DNA from: Nannocystis bainbridge
Lineage (GTDB): Bacteria; Myxococcota_A; Polyangia; Nannocystales; Nannocystaceae
Direction: 5' to 3'
DNA: 64,000 bases
Assembly (NCBI RefSeq): GCF_028368995.1
Contig: NZ_JAQNDL010000003.1
Span: 1,488,001 to 1,552,000 of the forward strand
Both the position numbers and the translations under genes were made by a program. Position 1 is the first letter of the stretch. Every line of letters starts with the position of its first letter. Positions 23,456 through 32,612 of this stretch are shown one piece after another. The notes under the pieces are model-generated. The model ran no database searches. It was given only the letters and a program-made list of their open reading frames with translations, and was not told the DNA's origin.

Positions 23456-24904
23456 CTATCGCTCAGGCAGGTGCGACGGGTACCTCATGCTGGATGTCGC
23501 GGCTTCAGCGAGCCATTTCTTCCAACGACCGATGAACCACTCCTCACCTTCACCATCGATGGGCCGCGGCGGGCGTGGCGTTACATCCATTGAATGCATC
23601 GATTTTGACAGCGCCAGGTCTGCATCACGCAACTGGCTGTTATGGACAAGCGCAAAGGGCTGACTATGAACAGGCCCGTGGCCAAGCCTCCAATGCCCCG
23701 CCTCGAACCATCGATAAGAGCCGGATCTACTCGGATCTGCGTACCATAGATTCGCCGAACGCTCGCGATAACTTTTATTGCTCGATTGAGTCACCTTTAC
23801 GACCCACCCTGCAACCACATCCCAGGCTGAACTCTCGAACTTCCCAGCAGGGATGAGTTGGAACCGACTTTCGATCGACAACACCCCTTCCCCCAGCGCG
23901 ATACTTGCGTCATCCTCACGATGAGCCATTGGGCTCGCACCGATGATTTCGCTAAAGATGCGCTCCCGGAGTTCCTCGAGGATAGAGTCGCCGGCATGAG
24001 CCAATTCTACTCGTGCTTCTTCTGCAGCACGTTGGCGAGCGGCGTGCGCGTCGCTTGCTAAGGCTCGTTCCGCCACGATCGCCCCCGCAGCAATGATGGG
24101 GTCGTGCAGAAGGACCTTCGCTTGAGCACGCTCCAACTGCTCGATCAAGCTGGACAAGGATGGCCTCGCACCGGTCGGCTTCCGAAGACATGCGGCGAGC
24201 ATCTGACGGAGCGCAGGGCTAGCAGACACGCTCGGGGGCGTTTGCTGGAGATGGCAGCGCTGAAGATCATCTTGCCCCGCGAATGGAGGCAGACCCGTCA
24301 ACAACGCAATCCCGATGCATCCCAACGCATATATATCGGTTGCCTTGGTGGGAGCTTCGAGGCGCCATTGCTCCGGTGCTGCGTAATGCCCAGATAAAAA
24401 ATCCCGAAGGGTTCGGAGCGACGTGCTGTCTTCAACGAATTTTGCAATACCGAAATCTGCAACCACCCATTTGCCTTCATATCGAAGGACGTTATCGGGC
24501 TTCAAGTCTCGGTGTACGATGTCGTGGACCTCGCTCAATCCACGCGCGATATCCATGAGCACCGCAACTGCCTCGCTCTCTGGCAAAGCTCCCCCATTAA
24601 GGCGGCCTTGCAATGAGCCCTCCGCACGAGGCATCACGAGGAAATATCCGCCGCCGTCAGCGTCGGATCCCCAATCCAGTATCGGCATGACGTTTCGAAG
24701 GGTACGCGTCGCCAGAACGGCGGCCATCTCCATCTCCCGATGCCCAGCGGCCTCGTTGTTGATATGGAGTTTCTTCACCGCCACCGCACCACCAGCGGCA
24801 TCATGTCCTGCATAGACTGCCCCGAAGCCCCCCCGCCTCCCCAGCGGTGCGTTCGGATCAAACCGCCACTCCGACCGCTGTAACCGAATGACTTGCTCTT
24901 CCAC
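23456..24904 (-). CDS. Ser/Thr protein kinase, lower-GC gene
   Basis: 482 residues. Kinase domain at about 15-265: RRGGFGAVYAG, VAVKKL, HRDLKPDNVL, VADFGIAKF and GHYAAPEQW, all catalytic residues present. The C-terminal 200 residues are partly helical (ALASDAHAARQRAAEEARVEL) and have no domain I recognise. There is no membrane helix. Codon use differs from its neighbours: more A/T at third positions, and the region 23340-24960 is visibly less GC-rich, which suggests recent transfer. Start ATG at 24904. No partner gene is adjacent in the same direction. Confidence 0.88.
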   Translation of the reverse strand: MEEQVIRLQRSEWRFDPNAPLGRRGGFGAVYAGHDAAGGAVAVKKLHINNEAAGHREMEMAAVLATRTLRNVMPILDWGSDADGGGYFLVMPRAEGSLQGRLNGGALPESEAVAVLMDIARGLSEVHDIVHRDLKPDNVLRYEGKWVVADFGIAKFVEDSTSLRTLRDFLSGHYAAPEQWRLEAPTKATDIYALGCIGIALLTGLPPFAGQDDLQRCHLQQTPPSVSASPALRQMLAACLRKPTGARPSLSSLIEQLERAQAKVLLHDPIIAAGAIVAERALASDAHAARQRAAEEARVELAHAGDSILEELRERIFSEIIGASPMAHREDDASIALGEGVLSIESRFQLIPAGKFESSAWDVVAGWVVKVTQSSNKSYRERSANLWYADPSRSGSYRWFEAGHWRLGHGPVHSQPFALVHNSQLRDADLALSKSMHSMDVTPRPPRPIDGEGEEWFIGRWKKWLAEAATSSMRYPSHLPER

Positions 24905-25031
24905 AGTGACCTCGCCTTGCCGTAACGCCGTTCAACTCTGCAGTTCCCACGAGGGGAGCCAGAGGCTGCCGTTGATCATGCCCAATCCGGGTTTGAAAAG
25001 CAATACCGCCAGCAGCATGTTTACCCACCTC

Positions 25032-26564
25032 TCACCGCACGAAGATCTGCCCTGGCTTCCCGTTGAGGTCGCCGCCCACGCACGAATCGTAGCACGTGCG
25101 CCACCCGCTCGCCGTCAGCCCGAACCCGTTACCGTCGACATCGCGCATGTGGAACGAATCCACGTTGCTCGTGTAACCCAGCCACGCCAGCATCGACGCG
25201 CCGTTCGGGCACGCCCCCTGGATCGCCGTCGGCTCGCCGACATAGTAGTGCGTGTTTTGATGCAGCTCGACGAAGTTCGCCACCACCGTATGGCGATAGA
25301 TCGTGCCTGCGAACGCCTTGCTGCCGGCGTGGTCGCCGAGCAGCACCTGCGTGAACTGGACCGCCTTGCCTGCCACGTCGAGCGCGTACGCGTTGCCGTC
25401 GTCGGCCAGCGAGCCCTGGGCGGCGCGCCAGCCGAAGCTGCCGCCGTTGTCGGTGTCGGCGCAGCCGGGGGCTGACGGCGTGTTGCGGGAGCGGCCGACC
25501 AGCGTCCAGCCGCCGCCGTCGATCGTCATCTCGCAGTACACGTCGAACGGCGCGCGCGGCCCGTCGCCGTCGACATCGATCTGGTACACCCCGTTCGGCG
25601 TGCTCGGCAGCCCGCTCTTCAGCTGCTTGCAATTCGTCGGCAGGTTGCACGAGCCGTTGACGCACGCTCCGGTCACGCAGTCCGTGTCGGCCGCGCAGTT
25701 CTTGCCCTTGTTGCAGGCCTTGCAGCTGCCGCCGCAGTCGATGTCGGTCTCCGGGCCGCTCTGGATCGCGTCGCTGCAGCTCGACACCTTGCATTCGATC
25801 GTGCACGCGTCGAGGTTGCTGAGGTTGGCGTCGTCGCACTCCTCGACGCCCGCCTGCACCTTCCCGTCGCCGCACTCCGCGTTCAAGCACGTGCTGAGGC
25901 ACGCGTCGGTGTCGTCCTGATTGCCGTCGTCGCACTCCTCGTTCGGCTGCAGCGCCCCGTCGCCGCACGTGGCGCTCTTGCACGTCGCCGTGCACGCGTC
26001 GGCGTCGTCGTCGTTGCCGTCGTCGCACGCCTCGCCCGGCCCCACGATCCCGTCGCCGCACACCGCCAGCGCGCACGCGTTGGTGCAGTCGTCGGTGTCC
26101 GTCTCGTTGCCGTCGTCGCACGCCTCGCCCGGCCCCACGATCCCGTCGCCGCAGCCGGCCGCCTCGCACGTGCTCGTGCAGTCGTCGCCGTCGTCGGGGT
26201 TGCCGTCGTCGCACGCCTCGACCCCGTCCAGCACCAGCCCGTCGCCGCACACCGCCAGCTTGCAGCCGGCCGTGCATTCGCCGGTGTCGTCGTTGTCGCC
26301 GCCGAGGTCGCACTCCTCCTCGCCCTCGATCTTGCCGTCCCCGCACACCGGCACCGGCGGCTCCATCCCGCCGCTGCCCATGTCGTCGCCCGGACCGCCG
26401 CTGGTCGGTGCGCTCGTCGACACGTCGGTCGCCGAGCCCATCGTCGACGGCGCCGTCATCGTCGCCGGCATGGTGGCAAATCCCGTCGATGGATCCTCGC
26501 CGGTGGCGCAGGCGACGAGGAAGGACGCGGCGACGACGAGGCACGGGGCGGCGATTCGGCTCAC
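25032..26564 (-). CDS. DUF4215 cysteine-rich repeat lipoprotein with fibrinogen-like C-terminus
   Basis: 510 residues from the GTG at 26564, giving VSRIAAPCLVVAASFLVAC with a lipobox. A Thr/Ser/Gly linker is followed by six DUF4215 repeats (CGDG-x-V-x-GEACDDGN-x-DDC-T-C pattern), then a Cys-rich DCGGSCKACNKGKNC block, and a fibrinogen-type domain opening with NGVYQIDVDGDGP and YCEMTIDGGGWTLVGRS. The fibrinogen fold often binds sugars or acetyl groups, so a surface adhesin or prey-contact role is possible (inference). A paralogue with the same domain order lies at 40282-41916. Confidence 0.88.
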   Translation of the reverse strand: MSRIAAPCLVVAASFLVACATGEDPSTGFATMPATMTAPSTMGSATDVSTSAPTSGGPGDDMGSGGMEPPVPVCGDGKIEGEEECDLGGDNDDTGECTAGCKLAVCGDGLVLDGVEACDDGNPDDGDDCTSTCEAAGCGDGIVGPGEACDDGNETDTDDCTNACALAVCGDGIVGPGEACDDGNDDDADACTATCKSATCGDGALQPNEECDDGNQDDTDACLSTCLNAECGDGKVQAGVEECDDANLSNLDACTIECKVSSCSDAIQSGPETDIDCGGSCKACNKGKNCAADTDCVTGACVNGSCNLPTNCKQLKSGLPSTPNGVYQIDVDGDGPRAPFDVYCEMTIDGGGWTLVGRSRNTPSAPGCADTDNGGSFGWRAAQGSLADDGNAYALDVAGKAVQFTQVLLGDHAGSKAFAGTIYRHTVVANFVELHQNTHYYVGEPTAIQGACPNGASMLAWLGYTSNVDSFHMRDVDGNGFGLTASGWRTCYDSCVGGDLNGKPGQIFVR

Positions 26565-26740
26565 GGCGAGCCACGCTAGCAGACGCGGTCGCACCTCCTC
26601 AAGCCGCGCGAATTCGCCGCTGCGCACCCGACGATACGCCTGCAAGCGCCGGAGGCCCGGGCACGCCCCCGCAGTCCCGCGGCGTCGCCGACGCCACCCG
26701 CATCACCGCCGCGCCACGCACCGGCAGCGCCAGCAAAATC

Positions 26741-26760
26741 ACATGTCCGAAGAGACATCC
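26741..26760. repeat. dispersed palindrome copy
   Basis: ACATGTCC-GAAGA-GACATCC, in the space between two divergent lipoprotein genes. Confidence 0.7.
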
Positions 26761-26850
26761 GCTCGACATCGCCGCCGGCACCGGGCCGTGACATCGAAGT
26801 CGTGGAGACACGCACTGGCAGCGCCCGCGGCTGTCGTGCATCCTGCGAGC

Positions 26851-28128
26851 ATGGCCTCGATGACGCCGCGTCACGTATCGATCTGGGGCGCATTGACGTG
26901 CTTGCTGGCAGCATGCGGGCCCGGGGCGCCCGGTCATACCGCCTCCGCATCGAGCTCGGGGTCCGGCTCCGCCGCGAGCTCCGACGCCACCGCCCCGCCG
27001 AGCACCGGCGGCCCCGGCCCCACCGCCGCCAGCGCGAGCGAACCCGCCGTCACCGACACCGACCCCGGCCCCGACACGGCGCCCACCACCACGGCGACCT
27101 CGAGCGCCGACACCGGGCCCTCGCACGACGATACCTCCGACACCGACATCCCCCCGCAGCCGGGCGTGCCGCTGGACCAGTTCACCTGCGCCGACGCCCG
27201 CTGGCGCTTCGTCGAGCCGACGCTGAGCTCACCGGCCAACGCCCGCGTCGATTCGCGCGGCCACCTGCGGCTCACGAGCCATTGGGCGCTGCTGGAATTC
27301 GACGAGACCGGCGCGCTCGTGGGCCAGATCGAAGTCCCGCCGCCGTGGGGCTGGGGCGGTATCGACGCGGCCGACAATTTCTACGTGTCGTTCCTCGACG
27401 AGGGGGCCGCGCGCAAGGGCCTGCGCAAGCTCGCGGTCACCGGCGAGTCATTGTGGCAGACCGATCGCGGCCCCGCACAGGCCAACGATTTCTCCGGCCG
27501 CGTGACGGTCGCGCCCGACGGCACGACGCTCATCGCCGGCCGCAACGATACGCGCGCCGAGCGTTACGACCCCGCCGGCGCGCTCGTGTGGGACAAGACG
27601 CTGGCCGACAAGCGCTTCGACGATCCATTCGCCATGAACACCGCCGGGGTCGCCGCGGCGATCCGCTACGGCGTCGACGGAGCCGTCCTCGCCCTCGCGC
27701 CCGACGCCTCCGTGCTGTGGGAGCGGCCCTTCGGATCGCGGGGTCGAGCGTTCGCCGACATCGACGAGGGCGGCGTGGTGGTCGCGGCGTCGCTGAGCTG
27801 GCCGCCCCACGTGATCCGCCTGGCGAGCGACGGCGCGGTGCTGTGGGACAAGACGATCGAGCTGCCGATGCTCGCCGACGGCCACGTCTCCGCGGTCGCC
27901 ACCAACGAGGTCGGCGCGATCGCCCTGGCGATCGGCGCGACCCTCCACGACACGCAGGTGGCCCTGGCGCTGCGGCTCGGCCCCGACGGCGAGGTGACCG
28001 CGCTGCACGCCTGCGATCCCACCAGCGATGGCCAGGGCATCGCGCTCGACGAGGCCGGCACGATCTACCTGGCCGGCGTCGTCTGGGCCGAGGACGGCGA
28101 GCACCTGTTCGCGGTCGCGCTCGAATGA
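26851..28128 (+). CDS. lipoprotein with beta-propeller-like domain
   Basis: 425 residues. MASMTPRHVSIWGALTCLLAAC is a lipoprotein signal; an ATG three codons in (26860) is equally possible. A Ser/Thr/Pro linker of about 100 residues is followed by repeated beta motifs such as RVDSRGHLRLTSH, RVTVAPDGTTLIAG, GALVWDKTLADK and DGAVLWDKTIELP, which look like quinoprotein/propeller blades. No catalytic residues can be named. It is divergent from the DUF4215 lipoprotein, with 286 bp between starts. It has the same overall plan as the lipoprotein at 20373. Confidence 0.72.
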   Translation: MASMTPRHVSIWGALTCLLAACGPGAPGHTASASSSGSGSAASSDATAPPSTGGPGPTAASASEPAVTDTDPGPDTAPTTTATSSADTGPSHDDTSDTDIPPQPGVPLDQFTCADARWRFVEPTLSSPANARVDSRGHLRLTSHWALLEFDETGALVGQIEVPPPWGWGGIDAADNFYVSFLDEGAARKGLRKLAVTGESLWQTDRGPAQANDFSGRVTVAPDGTTLIAGRNDTRAERYDPAGALVWDKTLADKRFDDPFAMNTAGVAAAIRYGVDGAVLALAPDASVLWERPFGSRGRAFADIDEGGVVVAASLSWPPHVIRLASDGAVLWDKTIELPMLADGHVSAVATNEVGAIALAIGATLHDTQVALALRLGPDGEVTALHACDPTSDGQGIALDEAGTIYLAGVVWAEDGEHLFAVALE

Positions 28129-28746
28129 TCGCAGCGCCGACGTGCGCCTCGCTCCCCGAAAGCGATGCCATCACCCGGCCCTGGAGCATAATCGGCGATC
28201 TCCCGCGGAAGCGATCTGCGATCGCATCGGCCGCGCGGCGGACTTCGACGCGATGACAGCGGCTCGCCGCATACGACGCTGAAGTGGCGACTCTCGCGGC
28301 ATCGATCGCACTCGGCCATTAAGTAGTTTGCGACGACGTCATTGGCCTCGCCGCGCCGCCCTGACGCGACGATCGGTCCGCCGAAATTTCGCGCCCGGCA
28401 GCGCCGGGCCGCGCGACTCCGACCGCTCATTGGCGCGGCGCTGCGGTCTGAACTCACATGGCTCGAAGTTCAGGTCGCCGATCCCAAAGGCCCGAGCCTC
28501 GGCGAATATGCGCCGGCGAAAAATCGTGGACGACCGGGGCTCACCGCCCCGGCCGATACGATCTCGTCGCCCCACGCTCGCGTCGCCCCTGGCGATCGCG
28601 GCTTTGGGTCGTCTTTGTCCAATCGATCGCTCGGAGGCGCGCATCGAGGAACGTGGCCAGGGTGCCCACCCCGCCCTCGCGCTGTTTCAGACCCTGCGAC
28701 AGGGCCGCATTCCTGAGGCTGCTCAAGCATTCAGTATGCTCCGGGC
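28129..28746. other. gene-free stretch, lower GC
   Basis: About 620 bp with several long but overlapping frames, none resembling a known family or showing a coding third-position pattern. GC is lower than in flanking genes. It joins the pseudogene and the toxin gene into a 2.3-kb region of unusual composition. Confidence 0.5.
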
Positions 28747-29060
28747 GTGGTGTCTCCCGCACTAAAACCGCACGAGGTCGCCAGCGCGGAGCAACTCGGC
28801 CGGTTGGTGTCGCCGGGCAGGGTTGCCGAAATCTCCAGAGGCGGGCGCAGCTCGGCTCGCCGCCGCGGTCGCCCTCGTGCGACAGGCCCAAGTCGAAGGC
28901 GAGACGGTGGCGTGGATCCAGCCCGAAGGGGGCGGCCTCCTTCCGAGCGACCTCGCGGACAACGGTGTCGACACCGACGCCCTGGAGCGCGGCCACGCCG
29001 GCCTCGCGCGCGCGGCCGAAATGTCGCTGCATGTTGCTCAATGCAGCGCGCTGCATCCAC
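28747..29060 (+). pseudogene. fragment of an ImuA/RecA-like gene, frameshifted and truncated
   Basis: Starting at GTG 28747, the frame reads VVSPALKPHEVASAEQLGRL then VSPGRVAEIS; homology then continues in another frame from about 28838 with GAARLAAAVALVRQAQ, VEGETVAWIQPEGGGLLPSDL, ADNGVDTDAL and GLARAAEMSLHV. From memory this order matches the start of RecA-like ImuA ('recombinase A') proteins of myxobacteria, which partner ImuB/DnaE2 in SOS mutagenesis. The reading frame breaks near 28835 and the protein stops after about 100 residues of an expected 200-300. No imuB or dnaE2 is nearby, so it is a relic. I name the family from pattern only. Confidence 0.5.
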
Positions 29061-29284
29061 GGGTTTTCGTGTCGAAGTTGGCGCGAATGCGGCGTGGGGT
29101 CCAAAGACCATCGGGGCGCAAACGAACGTTACAGCGTGCTCTCCCTAAACCAAAATGGGCGCTTTGTGGACGTCGCATTTCGCTTGCGTACCGTCTGTCG
29201 CAAGGGTAGAGGAGCCATGGTCGGTGCTCTCCATTCCGGAGAACGCCGCCGTCTGCAGCGAGACGATACGAGGAGCGCATTTCC

Positions 29285-30493
29285 ATGGCCATCGCGAGCA
29301 ACACCGTTGTCCTCTACAAAGACGCCAACTTCAGCGGTACGCAATACGTCATCGACGTCTATCGATACACCCCGAAGATGGTTCAATCTATCTCCGGAAC
29401 GAGCATGCAGGACCAGGCCACGAGCCTGCGCTACAACCTCCAGCGGGGGTGTGTTGTCACGTTGTTCCAGAACAACGTGGCCTCGCTGAACTTCCCGAGC
29501 CTCAAGGGGGCGGGCAAGGTCCTCGACCTCATAGGGGACGGTGCGGAGCACGAGGTCAGGCTGTCGGATTACGGCATGAACGACTGCGTGTCCGCGTTCT
29601 GGTGGCGGCAGGTTGACCTGTCTCAAGGGTACATGGAATTGTACGACGATGCCGATTGCCGCGGGCAACACACTACGATCTTCATCGCGGAGTTTCCCGT
29701 CAACAGCGAGCCCTACAACGTGGACGGCTGGCAGGTCGACGATAAACTCAGCTCCGTCCGATGGATGGGCATGGCCGATACCATCGTCGTCATACTCTAC
29801 GACCACGCCGACGGAACCGGGTCGTCCTTCTCGAACATCAACAACGGGGACGGGGAGTGCCTCAAGCTGAGCGCCTACAGCTTCAACGACAAGACCTCCT
29901 CGTTCAAGGTCACCCGCCTCAAAGCGGTCAAGGAGGAGATCAAGCAGGTCGTCATCCACAACGTCGAGCCATATAACACTTCACAGACGCAGTTAAAATC
30001 GGACGGCAAGGTGAACGGGGAGAATACCACCGCGAAGGTCGATTGCACCTACACCGCGACCGTCACGGAGACGACCTCGGTCACGGTGACCGAGTCGCAC
30101 ACCATTGGCGCCGCCCTCCAGTACACCTACCAGTGGCGGAGGACGCCGGGGTCGGACCAGGGATGGGATCTGACGCTTGGCATGACGTACGATTACACGA
30201 AAGAGCAGAGCAACACGAACTCCACCAGCAAGACCATCGGGCTGTCCTTCAGCCAGGAGTACGAGGTCCCGCCGAAATCCACGTGGCACTTCTTGTGGAT
30301 CGCCAGCATCGGTAGCGTCGACGAGAAGTTCACCGCGACCGCGATCCGCTGGTACGACATGCCGCTCAAGGGCACGGTCCTCGACGGCGGATTATTCATG
30401 CGGGAGGAGACGCTGACCGGCATGTTCACCGGCGTGATGTACCTCGACAATTACAGCGATTTCTCTACGAAGCCCATCGAGAGCGCCGAGTGA
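29285..30493 (+). CDS. two beta/gamma-crystallin domains fused to an aerolysin-like pore-forming module
   Basis: 402 residues, no signal peptide. Four Greek-key motifs of the beta/gamma-crystallin type follow each other: VVLYKDANFSGTQYVIDV (about 8), VVTLFQNNVASLNFPSL (about 56), MELYDDADCRGQHTTIF (about 115) and VVILYDHADGTGSSFSNI (about 167), each ending in a D-x-x-SS(F/V)-like segment. Residues about 215-375 are beta-rich with alternating Ser/Thr: TYTATVTETTSVTVTESHT, TYDYTKEQSNTNSTSKTIG and SFSQEYEVPPKSTWHF, like the ETX/MTX2-aerolysin group. The layout equals that of the amphibian beta/gamma-crystallin fused aerolysin-like proteins. GAGGAG lies 10 bases before the ATG. GC is well below the neighbours. 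Alternative: a stress or spore-coat crystallin with an unrelated beta tail. Confidence 0.75.
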   Translation: MAIASNTVVLYKDANFSGTQYVIDVYRYTPKMVQSISGTSMQDQATSLRYNLQRGCVVTLFQNNVASLNFPSLKGAGKVLDLIGDGAEHEVRLSDYGMNDCVSAFWWRQVDLSQGYMELYDDADCRGQHTTIFIAEFPVNSEPYNVDGWQVDDKLSSVRWMGMADTIVVILYDHADGTGSSFSNINNGDGECLKLSAYSFNDKTSSFKVTRLKAVKEEIKQVVIHNVEPYNTSQTQLKSDGKVNGENTTAKVDCTYTATVTETTSVTVTESHTIGAALQYTYQWRRTPGSDQGWDLTLGMTYDYTKEQSNTNSTSKTIGLSFSQEYEVPPKSTWHFLWIASIGSVDEKFTATAIRWYDMPLKGTVLDGGLFMREETLTGMFTGVMYLDNYSDFSTKPIESAE

Positions 30494-30494
30494 C

Positions 30495-30513
30495 GCCGAG
30501 TAGTAAACTCGGC
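30495..30513 (+). terminator. short hairpin directly after the crystallin-aerolysin gene
   Basis: GCCGAG-TAGTAAA-CTCGGC starts 2 bp after the stop codon. No T-run; possible terminator or mRNA end stabiliser. Confidence 0.45.
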
Positions 30514-30644
30514 CCGTCGCAAGCGTCGACCCGCTCGACGCCCCGAAGCGGGCCGTCGCATCGTCAGTTCAGATGCCGGCGGCCGTGCCGCCGACGCATC
30601 GCTGCGAGCGCGTCTCCCCGGCGCGGCGGCGACGGGAGCGCGGA

Positions 30645-30661
30645 TCTGTCCGAATGGACAT
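30645..30661. repeat. dispersed palindrome copy
   Basis: TCTGTCC-GAAT-GGACAT, intergenic. Confidence 0.65.
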
Positions 30662-30795
30662 ATCCGAGCGCAGAGGGAGTGAACTCGCCGGTGAAGTCGA
30701 GGGAGCCCTCGTCGTAGCCGCTGAATCGCAGGTCGACGACAAAGACCGCGCGCGAACGATTGATGCATGTCCATCAAGTCATCCACGCATTCGCA

Positions 30796-31689
30796 TCACC
30801 CCAGCGCCCCGCGCAGGTGCTCGACGAACGCTCGCACCCGCGGCGTCCCGCGCAGCTCCACCCGGTACAGCGCCGCCACCGAAGCCCCTGCCGTCGTCCA
30901 CTGCGGCAGGATCGCCCGCAGCTGCCCCGCCGCCAGCTCTTGCGCTACCAGCCAGTCGGGCAGCAGCGCCACCCCCAGGCCCGCCACCGCCGCGTCGCGC
31001 AGCACCGCCAGCACGTTGCAGGCCAGCACCTCGCGCACTGGAACCACCTCCTCGCGCGGCCCCTTCGTGAAGCGCCAGCGGATCGCCGGCGCCCCCGAGC
31101 CGAACACCTGGACCAGCGCGTCGTGGCGGGCCAGCGCCGCCGGCTCTTTCGGCTCGCCGCGACGGCGCAGGTAGCTCGGCGCTGCCACGGCCACGCGCGG
31201 CACCGTCGCCAGCGGCACGCCGATCAGCCCGTCCGCGGCTGACGGCACCAGCGTCGTCGCCCGGATCGCCACATCGACGCCGTCGCCGACCAGGTCGGTG
31301 ATGCGGTCCTCGAGGCGCAGATCGATGCGCAGGCGCGGGTGCTTGGCGAACAGCGCTGGCAGCGTCGGCGCCACCCGCAGCCCGCCGAACGTCACCGACG
31401 CCGCCACCACCAGGCGGCCCTCGACCGCATCGCTTCGGCGCGCCCCCGCTTGCGCCTCCTCCACCTCGCGCAAGATCTGGACGCAGCGCTCGTAGTACGT
31501 CCGACCCACCTCCGTCACCGTCAGTCGCCGCGTCGTGCGCAGCACCAGCGTCGCCCCCAGCTCCTCCTCGAGCGCGCGCAGCTGTCGGCTGATCGCCGGC
31601 GTCGACAGTCGGAGCCGGCGCGCCGCCGCCGACAGGCTCCCGCCCTCCACGATCCGCACGAACGTCGCCATCTGGGCCAGCAGGTCCAT
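30796..31689 (-). CDS. LysR-family transcriptional regulator
   Basis: 297 residues, typical length. The N-terminal winged helix is clear: MATFVRIVEGGSLSAAARRL and STPAISRQLRALEEELGATL, with LVLRTTRRLTVTEVG. The effector-binding part begins near residue 90 (RLVVAASVTFGG) and includes VPRVAVAAPSYL and AAVAGLGVALLPDWL as in the CrgA/DsdC-like subgroup. It is divergent from a short-chain dehydrogenase gene with 101 bp between starts, the normal arrangement for a LysR regulator and its target, so it probably controls that gene and itself. I could not fix a T-N11-A box. Confidence 0.92.
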   Translation of the reverse strand: MDLLAQMATFVRIVEGGSLSAAARRLRLSTPAISRQLRALEEELGATLVLRTTRRLTVTEVGRTYYERCVQILREVEEAQAGARRSDAVEGRLVVAASVTFGGLRVAPTLPALFAKHPRLRIDLRLEDRITDLVGDGVDVAIRATTLVPSAADGLIGVPLATVPRVAVAAPSYLRRRGEPKEPAALARHDALVQVFGSGAPAIRWRFTKGPREEVVPVREVLACNVLAVLRDAAVAGLGVALLPDWLVAQELAAGQLRAILPQWTTAGASVAALYRVELRGTPRVRAFVEHLRGALG

Positions 31690-31790
31690 CCTTCGAGGAT
31701 TTCCGATTGTTGCGCCGCACGCAAGGGTGACTTGCGGCCGGCGGGTCTACTGCGCGCCGCCGCCTGCCCTCATCTTCGGCCGCACCCACC

Positions 31791-32537
31791 ATGACAACTT
31801 TCACCGACAAGATCGTGCTCGTCACCGGCATCTCTTCTGGCATCGGCCTCGCCACTGCGCGGGCCTTCGCGGCCGCCGGGGCCCGGCTCGTGCTCGGCAG
31901 CCGCGACGTCGCCGCCGGCGAGGCCCTGGTCGAAGAGCTGCGCGGGCGCGGCGGCGAGGCCCTGTTCGTCGCCACCGACGTCACCGCGCCGACCGGCCTC
32001 GAGGCGCTGGTGGCCGCTGGTCTGCGCCGCTTCGACCGCCTCGACGTCGCCGTCAACAACGCCGGTATCGAGGTCACCGGCACCCTCGAGGGCGGCGACG
32101 AGGACGCCTTCGACCGCGCCTTCGCCACCAACGTGAAGGGCCTGTGGCGGGCGCTGCGGGCCCAGATCCCGGCGCTCCGGCGCGGCACCGGCGGCGCCAT
32201 CGTCAACCTCGGCTCGGTCGCCGGCATGCGCGGCATGCCGGGCGCCAGCGTCTACGCCACCAGCAAGCTCGCCGTCGAAGGCTTCACCCGCTCCGCCGCG
32301 CTCGAGCTCGCCCCGCACGGCATTCGCGTCAACGCCGTCGCCCCTGGCCCCGTCGCCACGCCGATGCTCGATCGCTTCACCGGCGGCCACCCCGAGATGA
32401 TGGCCGCGCACGTCCCTCTCGGCCGCCTGGCCCGGCCCGAGGAGATCGCCCGCGCCGTGCTGTGGCTGGCCTCCGACGACGCCTCCTACGTCACCGGCAC
32501 GACCCTCGCCGTCGACGGCGGCTTCCTGGCCCGCTGA
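31791..32537 (+). CDS. short-chain dehydrogenase/reductase
   Basis: 248 residues, a classical SDR. The cofactor motif TGISSGIG, NNAG (VNNAGIEVTG), the catalytic Ser in VNLGSVAG, YATSK (Tyr and Lys) and the C-terminal DDASYVTGTTLAVDGGF are all in place. Close to glucose-1-dehydrogenase/FabG-like enzymes; the substrate cannot be told. RD in LGSRDVAAG at the end of strand 2 suggests NADP(H). Divergent from the LysR gene and probably regulated by it. Start ATG 31791. Confidence 0.93.
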   Translation: MTTFTDKIVLVTGISSGIGLATARAFAAAGARLVLGSRDVAAGEALVEELRGRGGEALFVATDVTAPTGLEALVAAGLRRFDRLDVAVNNAGIEVTGTLEGGDEDAFDRAFATNVKGLWRALRAQIPALRRGTGGAIVNLGSVAGMRGMPGASVYATSKLAVEGFTRSAALELAPHGIRVNAVAPGPVATPMLDRFTGGHPEMMAAHVPLGRLARPEEIARAVLWLASDDASYVTGTTLAVDGGFLAR

Positions 32538-32612
32538 CCGGCGACCCATCGCCGGCGCGACGCGTAGCGCGGCTGCTTGCGGCGGCCGCCACCGACGCGG
32601 TACTCCTGCGCC

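Larger units (their letters stand above)
30494..30795. other. intergenic region between toxin-like gene and LysR gene
   Basis: 300 bp between convergent genes. It contains the hairpin at 30495-30513, a palindrome copy at 30645-30661 and a weaker one (GCATGTCCATCAAGTCATCC) at 30766-30785. No CDS is supported. Confidence 0.6.

Noticed and set aside
25032..26330. Possible CRISPR-like array in the DUF4215 region
   Set aside because: The repeats are imperfect, in phase with codons and code for Cys/Asp motifs; there are no spacers of constant length.
28458..29489. A 343-codon frame across the pseudogene region
   Set aside because: No coding bias and no recognisable segment; it overlaps the start of the crystallin-aerolysin gene in another frame.
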